From: Acidimicrobiia bacterium
GTDB taxonomy: Bacteria > Actinomycetota > Acidimicrobiia > Spongiisociales > UBA5794
Assembly: GCA_013001485.1 (NCBI GenBank)
Contig: JABDMN010000276.1
Coordinates: forward strand, 1-15,422
DNA length: 15,422 nt
Reading direction: 5' to 3'
This document shows positions 7,883 through 13,838 of the stretch, in pieces. Position 1 is the first letter of the stretch. Each line of letters begins with the position of its first letter. The notes under the pieces were generated by a model. It was not told the DNA's origin. It was given only the letters and a program-made list of their open reading frames with translations, and did not search any database. A program made the translations under genes and the position numbers.

Positions 7883-8730
7883 GTCGACTCCAGGAGGTCC
7901 GCTATCCGCGCAGCCACCTCGAAGGGCGTGAGCAGGCCGAACAGGTAGGGGAGACGGATCGCCGGGTCGAGCTCGGCGAGCCAGTACGTCTGGTCGGCAG
8001 CGACGGCGGTGTGAAGAGACACGGCTTCACGGTGAGGTCCTTCAGGAAGTCGAGACAGACTGCGGTTCGTTACGTCCAAGGGCTCGACGACGCGGTTCGC
8101 CACGACTGCACTGACGGGGATCACCCCTTCTCCCTCGAGCATGGCGACGGCCTCCAGCGTCTCGTTGACGGGGAGTTCGGCGGGGGTCGCCACGAGGACG
8201 AGCTCGCTGTCCTGGGCCAGGACTTCGGCCATGGCGGTTGCCTGGTCGCGCACGCGTCCGCCGGGGACGATCGAGGCGACGGTCTGGGGAGCCCGGAGGT
8301 AGGAGGCCAGCTGTCCAAGAGGCGGTGCGTCGACGATCACGTGGTCCCATCGCTCGCTCCACACCTCGAACACGGGCTTGCCCATGGTGACGATCTCGCG
8401 GATCCCCGGTGCCGTTTCGGCGAGCACGGTCAGGGCTCGTGTCAGCTGGGCGGTAGGCGCTGCCCGTGGCACACGCAGCTGCAGGCGTATGTACTCATCG
8501 AGTGCCGCCGGCCTGTCGAGGGCAAGAGCCGAGACACCGGGGTGGATCTCTCGAGCCTCATAGGTAAGGCGCTCGACACCGAGGTGTTCGGCCAGTCCGA
8601 GCGGCTCGGTGAGGCCGACCACCAGCACCCGAGCGCCGTGGGAAGCCGCCTGTAGCGCGAGGGCAGCAGCGACCGCCGATTTCCCGACGCCGCCCTTCCC
8701 GGAGACGACGACCAGATGGCTGTCGAGCAT
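7879..8730 (-). CDS. ArsA/Get3-family ATPase, first subunit of a pair (Rv3679-like)
   Basis: A 283-residue P-loop ATPase matching the M. tuberculosis Rv3679 layout. The loop is the complete deviant Walker A GKGGVGKS (11-18). VDAPPLGQLASYL (133-145) is the switch region, comparable to the VDAPPTGRIARFL of Rv3679. LVATPAELPVNETLEAV (179-195) matches the Rv3679 LPVQETLEAIEEL segment. It is shorter than Rv3679, mainly at the C-terminus. It is likely the partner of the ATPase encoded next, and the two probably form a heteromer in which this subunit has the classical signature lysine. The ATG directly follows the TAG of the upstream small gene (TAGATG), so translation is probably coupled. Substrate is unknown; arsenite transport is not supported by any visible cysteine site. 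Confidence 0.9.
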   Translation of the reverse strand: MLDSHLVVVSGKGGVGKSAVAAALALQAASHGARVLVVGLTEPLGLAEHLGVERLTYEAREIHPGVSALALDRPAALDEYIRLQLRVPRAAPTAQLTRALTVLAETAPGIREIVTMGKPVFEVWSERWDHVIVDAPPLGQLASYLRAPQTVASIVPGGRVRDQATAMAEVLAQDSELVLVATPAELPVNETLEAVAMLEGEGVIPVSAVVANRVVEPLDVTNRSLSRLPEGPHREAVSLHTAVAADQTYWLAELDPAIRLPYLFGLLTPFEVAARIADLLEST

Positions 8731-8943
8731 CTAGCCGCCGAGCGGTATGCGGAGGACGAGGTTGCCGTCCTCGACTGCCCACTCCGCTGAACCCAGCAGG
8801 GAGTAGTCGGTGAAGTCGGTTTCCATCTGCGCGACGTAGGAGCGACGGGCCTCTCCTTCGAGGGGAGGGATCCCGCGCTCGCGAACCGCAGCGGCGCGCT
8901 CTTGAAAGCGGGCGAGGAACTCGTCGACGTTGAACTCAGCCAT
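8731..8943 (-). CDS. Small conserved-looking protein of unknown function, in operon with the ATPase pair
   Basis: A 70-residue soluble, acidic protein that I do not recognise. Its N-terminal half (residues 6-24) is a predicted amphipathic helix around DEFLARFQERAAAVRERG, followed by a proline turn (IPPLEG). The second half looks like a helix then a short beta strand, ending in LVLRIPLGG. It has no cysteine, signal peptide or membrane segment. ATG 8943 is preferred; a TTG at 8955 would add four residues and lies nearer the preceding stop. AGGGG sits almost directly before the ATG, which is poor spacing, so coupling to upstream translation is likely. It abuts the first ATPase gene with no gap, suggesting a partner or regulatory role for that complex. 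That function is inference only. Confidence 0.75.
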   Translation of the reverse strand: MAEFNVDEFLARFQERAAAVRERGIPPLEGEARRSYVAQMETDFTDYSLLGSAEWAVEDGNLVLRIPLGG

Positions 8944-8977
8944 GCCCCTAGTCAACCACGCCCGTGGCGCGTTGGGG

Positions 8978-10627
8978 TCACTCTGGATCGGCGATGCCCG
9001 CCGCGGCCCGCTTTGCTGCTGCCCTGCGCTCGCCCTCGAGGCGGGCCAGGTCGTAATCGTTGTGATCGACGAACTGCATGGCGTCTGCGATCCGACGGTG
9101 ACCCGCCTGGTCGCGGATGAGCCGGTGCATCTCCTGACACACTCTGCGGTAGTCGGGATGACCGCCCTGAGCAGTGCGTAGCTCGAGGAGGTGGAACGCC
9201 TCCCGGGCGTTCAGCTGGAAGAAGAACCGGATCTTGTAGGCGAACGGAACCACGTATTGGGCGACGTCAGCGCCAAGGCCCGGGGCGAGTGCTCCGTGCA
9301 ACTCGGCGGTTCGATCCATGGCCTCGCGCCAGACGCCATCTGCTCCGATGTCAACGATCGACTCTGGCAAGACATACCCGTGAAGCGGGCCCAGCCGCTG
9401 CCAGTCGAGAGTAAGCATGCGATGGCGCTGGAGGTCACGGAAGATCCCGTAGTCGGCCAGGATGTCGAACCGATACGCGGTGCGCTCCATCGCCCGACCT
9501 GGCTTGTGGCGGCGGTTCTGCCGGTCTCCGACATAGGCAGCGAACACCCGGTCTATGTCGACGTCGCTCATCGACTCTGAGGCGGTGAGCAAGTGGTCGT
9601 CGGGGAGGTTGGTGTACGGGTACAGGCTGGCGGCTGCCACCTTGCGCTCGGCATCACGATCCCAGTCGACCAGGACCACCTCGGGACGCGGCTCCGGGGG
9701 TCCCTCGTAGGTCCCCGCTTCGGTGCGCATCCGGCCCGCAACGTCCTCCAGGTAGCTGGACCAGGCACCGCCCCGTTCGGGGATATCGACGCGCCGCATG
9801 AACGCCGGCATCATCTTGCGAAGCTCGGTCAGCATCATCCTCGCGTAGTCGCGAGCTTCAGCGAGCGGGTGAGCGAACATGCGCAGCAGCATCATCTCGT
9901 ACGCCTGACCCGAAGCGAAGATGCCAACGTTCGAGGACGTCGAAGCCGGAAGCAGGCCGCGCACGTCGTCACACGCCTTGGCACGAATGGTCGACCGCCA
10001 CACGAACCCAGAGTCACCCTCCTGTTTCGGATAGAGGGTCTCGTAGTAGGGCACCAGCTTCGCGACGAGTTCAGCGTAGGTATCGAACAGCCAGTCCATC
10101 GTCTCGGAATAGAGCGCGGCATGAGGCGACGCTGCGATCTCGGGGGGCACGATGTAGCGGTAGCGATCGCCGAGTTTCTTGTCGTAGAAGATGTAGCGCG
10201 TCGATTGCTCGAGGTACGACGCCAGCCGACCCCATTCGAGGACTTTGGTCAGGATGTTGGATGCCTGTTCGCAGGCGAGATGGGCACCGCCGACCTGGGC
10301 GACAGAATCATCGCCGTACTCCGTGAAGACACGTTGGTACAGGTCTTCGGCACGCTTGCGGTCGACGATGGGATCGCCAGAACCGACGTGGTCGGCGATC
10401 GAGACGACGCCAGTCTCCGGGTGGTTGTAGAACTCGTCGAGGAAGAGCCGTCGGACCGACTTGGGAGACCGGCTGTACCTGGCGAACAACGCCCCCTTGA
10501 CCACCTCGGGCAGGTTCTGAATGCCGAAAACTGGCGAGTCCAGGTTGGTGAAGAATCGGTCCAGCACCTGTCGCTCCTCGGCAGTGAACGACTCGGTTGC
10601 ATACACGGTGGTGCTCGTCGCGGTCAT
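8978..10627 (-). CDS. Tandem-domain ThyX-like protein (FAD-dependent thymidylate synthase superfamily), domains complementarily degenerate
   Basis: At 549 residues this is over twice the length of ordinary ThyX (about 220-250), and it contains two ThyX-like domains. Domain 1 (about 95-290) has YGDDSVAQ and then ASYLEQSTRY, keeping the E, S and R equivalent to Thermotoga E86, S88 and R90 at 140, 142 and 144. It also keeps VRGLLP with the R147-equivalent at 223, but R78-H79 have become W-G and NAR has become SGQ. Domain 2 (about 365-520) has QRHRML with RHR intact at 401-403, NAR at 473-475 and LELR with the R174-equivalent at 484. Its S88, R90 and R147 counterparts are R, G and Q. Canonical ThyX methylates dUMP using methylene-tetrahydrofolate, NADPH and FAD, with each site built from two chains. 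A GGAG four bases upstream supports the ATG at 10627. It heads an apparent four-gene unit. Activity is uncertain, so no symbol is given. Confidence 0.85.
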   Translation of the reverse strand: MTATSTTVYATESFTAEERQVLDRFFTNLDSPVFGIQNLPEVVKGALFARYSRSPKSVRRLFLDEFYNHPETGVVSIADHVGSGDPIVDRKRAEDLYQRVFTEYGDDSVAQVGGAHLACEQASNILTKVLEWGRLASYLEQSTRYIFYDKKLGDRYRYIVPPEIAASPHAALYSETMDWLFDTYAELVAKLVPYYETLYPKQEGDSGFVWRSTIRAKACDDVRGLLPASTSSNVGIFASGQAYEMMLLRMFAHPLAEARDYARMMLTELRKMMPAFMRRVDIPERGGAWSSYLEDVAGRMRTEAGTYEGPPEPRPEVVLVDWDRDAERKVAAASLYPYTNLPDDHLLTASESMSDVDIDRVFAAYVGDRQNRRHKPGRAMERTAYRFDILADYGIFRDLQRHRMLTLDWQRLGPLHGYVLPESIVDIGADGVWREAMDRTAELHGALAPGLGADVAQYVVPFAYKIRFFFQLNAREAFHLLELRTAQGGHPDYRRVCQEMHRLIRDQAGHRRIADAMQFVDHNDYDLARLEGERRAAAKRAAAGIADPE

Positions 10628-10631
10628 GGCA

Positions 10632-10635
10632 CTCC
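10632..10635 (-). promoter_or_regulatory. Ribosome-binding site of the tandem ThyX-like gene
   Basis: GGAG on the minus strand lies four bases before the ATG at 10627. No other in-frame ATG, GTG or TTG lies close by, and the residues that follow reach the first domain directly. This gene therefore appears to have a leadered message, unlike its divergent neighbour. Confidence 0.5.
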
Positions 10636-10733
10636 AGGCCGGCCAGCACGTCCGGCGTTGCGAATTACGGCCGTGTGATTCTCGCAGTGCCAGCCGGGGT
10701 CGTGCAAGTGGAGGTGAAGCCGGAAGGACCGGC

Positions 10734-10739
10734 TACCTT
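10734..10739 (+). promoter_or_regulatory. -10-like element for a leaderless GTG start
   Basis: TACCTT ends seven bases before the GTG at 10747. Transcription would therefore be expected to begin at or next to the start codon, and no Shine-Dalgarno sequence is present. No good -35 hexamer is seen at 17-18 bases upstream. The 119-base gap between this gene and the ThyX-like gene (10628-10746) holds nothing else I can identify. Confidence 0.4.
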
Positions 10740-10746
10740 GATACAC

Positions 10747-11142
10747 GTGATCGTCCTCCGCATGCTCATCGGTGCGCTCATCGTTGCGATCGCAGCGGTG
10801 GCCATCGTCCCTCTCCTTGTTCTCCTCGATCTGGTCGAAGGCGGGAACGGGTGGGGAGTCTGTCCAGAGGGTCTTGCGGTGTGCCGGTCGTCGTACTTCG
10901 ACGGACCCGAGCTGTTTGCGGTGTTGCTCATCGTGATGGGCGGGCTGGCGTTTGTCCTCCACGTCACGTTTGTGATTCACCGCAAGCTTGGAGCCAGGGC
11001 GGCGCGGCGATCGATCGACCTCAGTGGGCAGGGCCGACCGACTCAGCGGCAGGTAGCGGGTCGTCAGCGGAGTCGACGGCCGACAGCACGGCCACGATCG
11101 CGACGAGGATCATCATCGCCCCAATCCAACCCCGTGTGGTGA
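10747..11142 (+). CDS. Small membrane protein, two predicted helices, unknown function
   Basis: A 131-residue protein that I do not recognise. Residues 2-28 and about 56-77 are strongly hydrophobic and look like transmembrane helices. The loop between them (CPEGLAVC, cysteines 39 and 46) could form a disulphide if it lies outside the membrane. After HRKLG the tail (from about 80) is very rich in arginine, proline and serine. The final 122 bases run antisense to the 3' end of the EamA transporter gene, so that tail may be unselected read-through of sequence constrained on the other strand. GTG 10747 is preferred over the ATG at 10762 because of the -10-like element just before it and the lack of a ribosome-binding site. 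It diverges from the ThyX-like gene. The hydrophobic core is convincing; the exact C-terminus is less so. Confidence 0.7.
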   Translation: MIVLRMLIGALIVAIAAVAIVPLLVLLDLVEGGNGWGVCPEGLAVCRSSYFDGPELFAVLLIVMGGLAFVLHVTFVIHRKLGARAARRSIDLSGQGRPTQRQVAGRQRSRRPTARPRSRRGSSSPQSNPVW

Positions 11143-11905
11143 ACCGTTCGCCAAGCACGATCGCCGCAGTCGCCGCAGCGAAGACGGGTTCCAATGCCAG
11201 GACGAGAGCGGTCCGATTCGGCCCGATCACGGTCTGAGACCAAACCTGCACGAGGAAGGCGCCGGCGCTGACCACGAGGCCAGTGACGACTACCGCCAGC
11301 AGGGGACGACCAGTAGGTACTTCGAGGGCGTCAAAGCCCACTGCCCAGCCGAGCGCGAGCACGGAGGTGACCAGCAGCTGCACGGCAGTCAGAGGTATGA
11401 CCCGGTGCCGGTGAGCCACGCGAGACAACACCACGATGTGCGCCGCAAACGCCATAGCACAACCCACCGTCAGTAGGTCTCCGGCGGCAAGGCCGAAGTC
11501 AGACCCGACTGTGAGCAAAGCAAGGCCGATGAACGCGACGACGGCTCCCACCAGGACGGCAGGTCGGATTGCGGTTCGACTGGCGACGGCAGCGACAACG
11601 GGGGTGAAGACGACGTAGAGCCCGGTGATCAGCCCGGAGTTCGAGGCCGATGTCTGAGCAAGGCCCTCTGTCTGCAGGGCGTATCCGATGAACAGAAGGA
11701 CCCCTGTGGCCACGCCGTCCCGCCACGTGGCAGCGTCTCGCGGCGGGGCGAGGGCGAGCAGCACTAGGGCCCCCAACAGAAACCTCCAGCCCACGAAGCT
11801 CATCGGGGGCACCTCGACGATGGCCTCTTTGATCACGACGAACGTGGCGCCAAAGCCGAAGGCGGCGAGTGCGAGGGCTGCGATGGCGGTGCGAGTCGAG
11901 CGCAT
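11021..11905 (-). CDS. EamA/DMT-family transporter (10 TM drug/metabolite exporter)
   Basis: A 294-residue integral membrane protein of the drug/metabolite transporter superfamily, with the usual two five-helix EamA repeats. Repeat 1 begins LALAAFGFGATFVVIK and includes the characteristic PPMSFVGWRFLLGAL and ASNSGLITGLYVVFTPV blocks. Repeat 2 includes AMAFAAHIVVLSRVA and NRTALVLALEPVFAA, then GERFTTRGWIGAMMIL. The family exports or imports amino acids, nucleosides or other small metabolites, and the substrate cannot be predicted here. ATG 11905 is used: a start at 11971 would add 22 polar residues reaching back across the divergent gene's start, while 11905 gives a normal first helix. A GGGGA lies about seven bases upstream, within a palindrome. 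The last 122 bases overlap the 3' end of the convergent small membrane gene. Confidence 0.92.
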   Translation of the reverse strand: MRSTRTAIAALALAAFGFGATFVVIKEAIVEVPPMSFVGWRFLLGALVLLALAPPRDAATWRDGVATGVLLFIGYALQTEGLAQTSASNSGLITGLYVVFTPVVAAVASRTAIRPAVLVGAVVAFIGLALLTVGSDFGLAAGDLLTVGCAMAFAAHIVVLSRVAHRHRVIPLTAVQLLVTSVLALGWAVGFDALEVPTGRPLLAVVVTGLVVSAGAFLVQVWSQTVIGPNRTALVLALEPVFAAATAAIVLGERFTTRGWIGAMMILVAIVAVLSAVDSADDPLPAAESVGPAH

Positions 11906-11906
11906 G

Positions 11907-11919
11907 GTGGGGTCCCCAC
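11907..11919. promoter_or_regulatory. 13-bp perfect palindrome between divergent genes, possible operator
   Basis: GTGGGG-T-CCCCAC is a perfect inverted repeat with six-base arms about a central T. It begins one base upstream of the EamA start codon and ends 14 bases before the -10-like element of the divergent gene at 11946. Its right half provides the only Shine-Dalgarno-like sequence of the EamA gene. It could be a repressor site or simply a GC-rich coincidence; a 40-base gap leaves little room for other control. Confidence 0.3.
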
Positions 11920-11933
11920 GGTGGCAGGCTTCG

Positions 11934-11939
11934 TACACT
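11934..11939 (+). promoter_or_regulatory. -10-like element for a leaderless ATG start
   Basis: TACACT ends six bases before the ATG at 11946, placing the expected transcription start on the A of the start codon. There is no Shine-Dalgarno sequence. The spacer is GGCCCG, close to the CGCCCG seen before the nth start at 13839. Confidence 0.5.
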
Positions 11940-11945
11940 GGCCCG

Positions 11946-12377
11946 ATGGAGCTCGAGACGCAAAGCCTCACGCTGCGAGAACGGCTGCCCGATTACCTGG
12001 CCCTGTTTGCGGTCGGTATTGGAGTCTCGGCCTTGATCGGCTTCGTGATCTGGCTTGCTTCATCGGCCCAGCTGGCTGACTCGGTCGGCTTCACGATGGC
12101 CGGGCTAGGGGTCGTGCTCTTGCTCTCGGGAGGGGCCACCGGCGGTGGTTATGCCAACATCGGTGTCGGAGCCGTCGAGGCGATGTTCGGAGGTCGGCGT
12201 CGCCACGACGATGACGTCAGTGACCCCGACGTCCGGCGGGGCCGGCCATCGCGAGTCGATCCCTACGAGCGTCTTCGCAAGGGACTCCGTCCCGGGCCAA
12301 ACCCGACGGCCTTCTGGAGAGTGATCAGCGGCGTCTGCTACCTGGCACTTGGTATCGGAGTATCCGGGCTGGGCTGA
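11946..12377 (+). CDS. Membrane protein of unknown function, three hydrophobic segments
   Basis: A 143-residue protein that I do not recognise. Hydrophobic segments lie at about 17-40 and 47-70, with a glycine-rich run GGATGGGYANIGVG at 62-75, and at the C-terminus (about 123-143). Between them lies a charged cytoplasmic-looking stretch, GGRRRHDDD, running to YERLRKGLRPGPNPTAFW. That last block, leading straight into the third helix, looks like a conserved motif by its composition. ATG 11946 is chosen because it follows a -10-like TACACT by six bases and because an open frame further upstream (from 11688) runs antisense through the EamA gene. The stop is one base from the stop of the convergent four-helix gene (TGACTCA). 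No enzyme motif is visible. Confidence 0.75.
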   Translation: MELETQSLTLRERLPDYLALFAVGIGVSALIGFVIWLASSAQLADSVGFTMAGLGVVLLLSGGATGGGYANIGVGAVEAMFGGRRRHDDDVSDPDVRRGRPSRVDPYERLRKGLRPGPNPTAFWRVISGVCYLALGIGVSGLG

Positions 12378-12378
12378 C

Positions 12379-12777
12379 TCAGCCTCCGGCGACCCGTCGA
12401 CTGAGGGTCGCCGCTGCCCCGGTGACCAGCACCACTGCGCCACCGAGGAGGATCCAGGCGCCGATCCCGATCGACCCCGAACCTGCAATCGATGTTGCGA
12501 TGTCGGCTGCCTTGCCTGCGTCGACCACCTTCCAAACCGCGAACAGAAGGCCGAGTGAAGCCGAGATGATGGCGAGCAACGCCAGCGGAGGTCGGAATCC
12601 TTCGGCGCGATCGCCGAGGACCGAGAGCAACACCGGCAGTGCGACGAAGAACACGATTCTCCACCCCCCGCCGTCGATGCCATTCGTAGAACCGGTCGGC
12701 GTGTCGAGATAGGAGAAGAGGATCGAGACGGCACACACAGCCGAGGAGGCGAGGATCATCCAGCGCGAGAAGTGCAC
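12379..12777 (-). CDS. Four-helix membrane protein of unknown function
   Basis: A 132-residue protein with four predicted membrane helices, at about 6-24, 39-55, 63-85 and 102-121, and no motif I can assign. The start is set at GTG 12777, one base after the TGA of the upstream thioesterase gene. A longer frame begins at 12822 but its extra residues lie inside that gene. The TGA-G-GTG arrangement suggests translational coupling, which makes it the last gene of an xpt, thioesterase, membrane-protein unit. The loop between helices 1 and 2 is rich in glycine, threonine and serine. The stop nearly touches that of the convergent gene, leaving no room for a separate terminator. Confidence 0.7.
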   Translation of the reverse strand: MHFSRWMILASSAVCAVSILFSYLDTPTGSTNGIDGGGWRIVFFVALPVLLSVLGDRAEGFRPPLALLAIISASLGLLFAVWKVVDAGKAADIATSIAGSGSIGIGAWILLGGAVVLVTGAAATLSRRVAGG

Positions 12778-12778
12778 C

Positions 12779-13210
12779 TCAGCCCCCGACACCTTCGGCC
12801 ACGACGAAGAGGCCTCTCGCACTTGCCACCGGCCGGGCTTCGCCTTCGATGGTCAGCTTGCTCTCGATGCGGAGACGTCGGCCTCGCCGCTCCAGCACGG
12901 ACGCCTCGATGCGATACCGGGAATCGAGGGGAGCCTGGCTGGCGTAGCGGAAATCGAGCGTGCCTGTGAACACGAACACGTCGTGAGTGAGCATCGCCGC
13001 CCACGCCATCGCCTCGTCGAGGGCGGCGGCCACGATTCCACCATGGAGGATTCCATCGAACCCCTGGTAATCGGGGCGTGGTGTCCAATCAACCGAAACG
13101 GTCGAGCCGTCGATGCGGAAATCGTCGAGTTGGAGTCCCAGCGGATTCGCCCGCCCGCAACCGAAGCAGTGGTCGTACTCGGCGCGGATCCGCTCGAGGT
13201 CCAAGCTCAT
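12779..13210 (-). CDS. Hotdog-fold thioesterase, PaaI-like
   Basis: A 143-residue acyl-CoA thioesterase of the PaaI/YiiD-like hotdog superfamily. The characteristic turn and long helix are GILHGGIVAAALDEAMAWAA (53-72); the HGG and the acidic DE two turns later are the usual active-site positions. An N-terminal CFGCGRANPLGL (15-26) is the paired-cysteine NPxGL opening common in actinobacterial members. FTGTLDFRYASQAPLDSRY follows as the second strand. ATG 13210 overlaps the stop of the upstream xpt by four bases (ATGA, 13207-13210). A longer frame from 13273 lies inside xpt and is rejected. The substrate is unknown, and the link to purine salvage through its neighbour is probably only co-transcription. 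Confidence 0.88.
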   Translation of the reverse strand: MSLDLERIRAEYDHCFGCGRANPLGLQLDDFRIDGSTVSVDWTPRPDYQGFDGILHGGIVAAALDEAMAWAAMLTHDVFVFTGTLDFRYASQAPLDSRYRIEASVLERRGRRLRIESKLTIEGEARPVASARGLFVVAEGVGG

Positions 13211-13773
13211 GAGGCGACCTCGAAACCCGTCGGCGACAACGAGGTGATCGACACCACTGACTCGACACGCCAATCCCGCACCTCGAGCCGCTCGCGTCCC
13301 TCGGCGTACGACTTCTCGATGAGGAATCCGAACCCCACGATCTCGGCGCCGGCCTCCGTCGCGATCTCTCCCAGCGCCTCGGCAGTCCGACCCCCCGACA
13401 GGAAGTCGTCGACGATGAGCACCCGCTCGGCCGGCGAGATCGCACGTCGTGACACCTCAACCCGATACTCGGTTCCCCTGGTCGGAGAGGTGACTTCGCG
13501 TGAGATGGCATATCGATCGCCCACCCCCAGGTACTTCTTGGCGTACACAACGGGTACGTCGAGCTCGGCGGCGCAGGCAAGAGCGGGAGGGATTCCGGAC
13601 GCCTCGGCCGTGAGGATGAGGTCGATGGGGGTCGCTTCGTACCGGTCAAGCAGCTCACGAGCCGCAGTCTGGACGATGTCGAGCTCGACCCGGTGGTTGA
13701 GGAAGCCGTCGACCATCAACAGGCCTCCCTCGACACGGGCCCGCTGTTCGACCGCCTCTCGTAGCGTCGTCAT
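13207..13773 (-). CDS. xpt: Xanthine phosphoribosyltransferase
   Basis: A 188-residue type I phosphoribosyltransferase that converts xanthine and PRPP to XMP in purine salvage. It lines up along its length with Bacillus subtilis Xpt (194 residues). MVDGFLNH (20-27) corresponds to Xpt KVDSFLNH, EASGIPPALA (57-66) to ESSGIAPAVM, and VLIVDDFLSGGRTAEAL (118-134) is the PRPP-binding loop with the paired aspartates 122-123. GFLIEKSYAEGRERL (149-163) matches the IVIEKSFQPGRDEL region. The start is ATG 13773; the upstream in-frame ATG at 13797 and an earlier one at 13848 add unlike residues and cross the promoter region. It heads a three-gene unit with a thioesterase and a membrane protein. No purine riboswitch fits in the 65-base divergent gap with nth. 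Adenine PRT is the only real alternative and fits less well. Confidence 0.9.
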   Translation of the reverse strand: MTTLREAVEQRARVEGGLLMVDGFLNHRVELDIVQTAARELLDRYEATPIDLILTAEASGIPPALACAAELDVPVVYAKKYLGVGDRYAISREVTSPTRGTEYRVEVSRRAISPAERVLIVDDFLSGGRTAEALGEIATEAGAEIVGFGFLIEKSYAEGRERLEVRDWRVESVVSITSLSPTGFEVAS

Positions 13774-13781
13774 CGGGCGAG

Positions 13782-13787
13782 AGCGTA
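13782..13787 (-). promoter_or_regulatory. -10-like element upstream of xpt
   Basis: TACGCT on the minus strand ends eight bases before the xpt ATG at 13773, and the bases just before the ATG read CGCCCG. The message would be leaderless or nearly so, with no Shine-Dalgarno sequence. It faces away from the nth promoter within the same 65-base gap. Confidence 0.4.
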
Positions 13788-13826
13788 GGCGATCCATGTG
13801 TGGCTCCGGGTAGGGCTGGCTGTCCG

Positions 13827-13832
13827 TAGGAT
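13827..13832 (+). promoter_or_regulatory. -10-like element for a leaderless nth start
   Basis: TAGGAT ends six bases before the nth ATG at 13839, with CGCCCG between them. This is the same geometry as TACACT before the gene at 11946. No Shine-Dalgarno sequence or clear -35 is seen. Confidence 0.45.
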
Positions 13833-13838
13833 CGCCCG

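Noticed and set aside
6872..8730. Arsenite efflux (ars) operon
   Set aside because: The two ATPases lack evident arsenite-binding cysteines, and there is no arsB, arsR or arsC nearby. The Rv3679/Rv3680-type pair is a better match.
9593..10678. 361-residue plus-strand frame antisense to the ThyX-like gene
   Set aside because: No recognisable motif and a typical shadow composition. The minus strand carries clear ThyX blocks over the same bases.
13774..13838. Purine riboswitch upstream of xpt, as in Bacillus
   Set aside because: The gap to nth is only 65 bases, and the -10-like element sits eight bases from the start, leaving no room for an aptamer.
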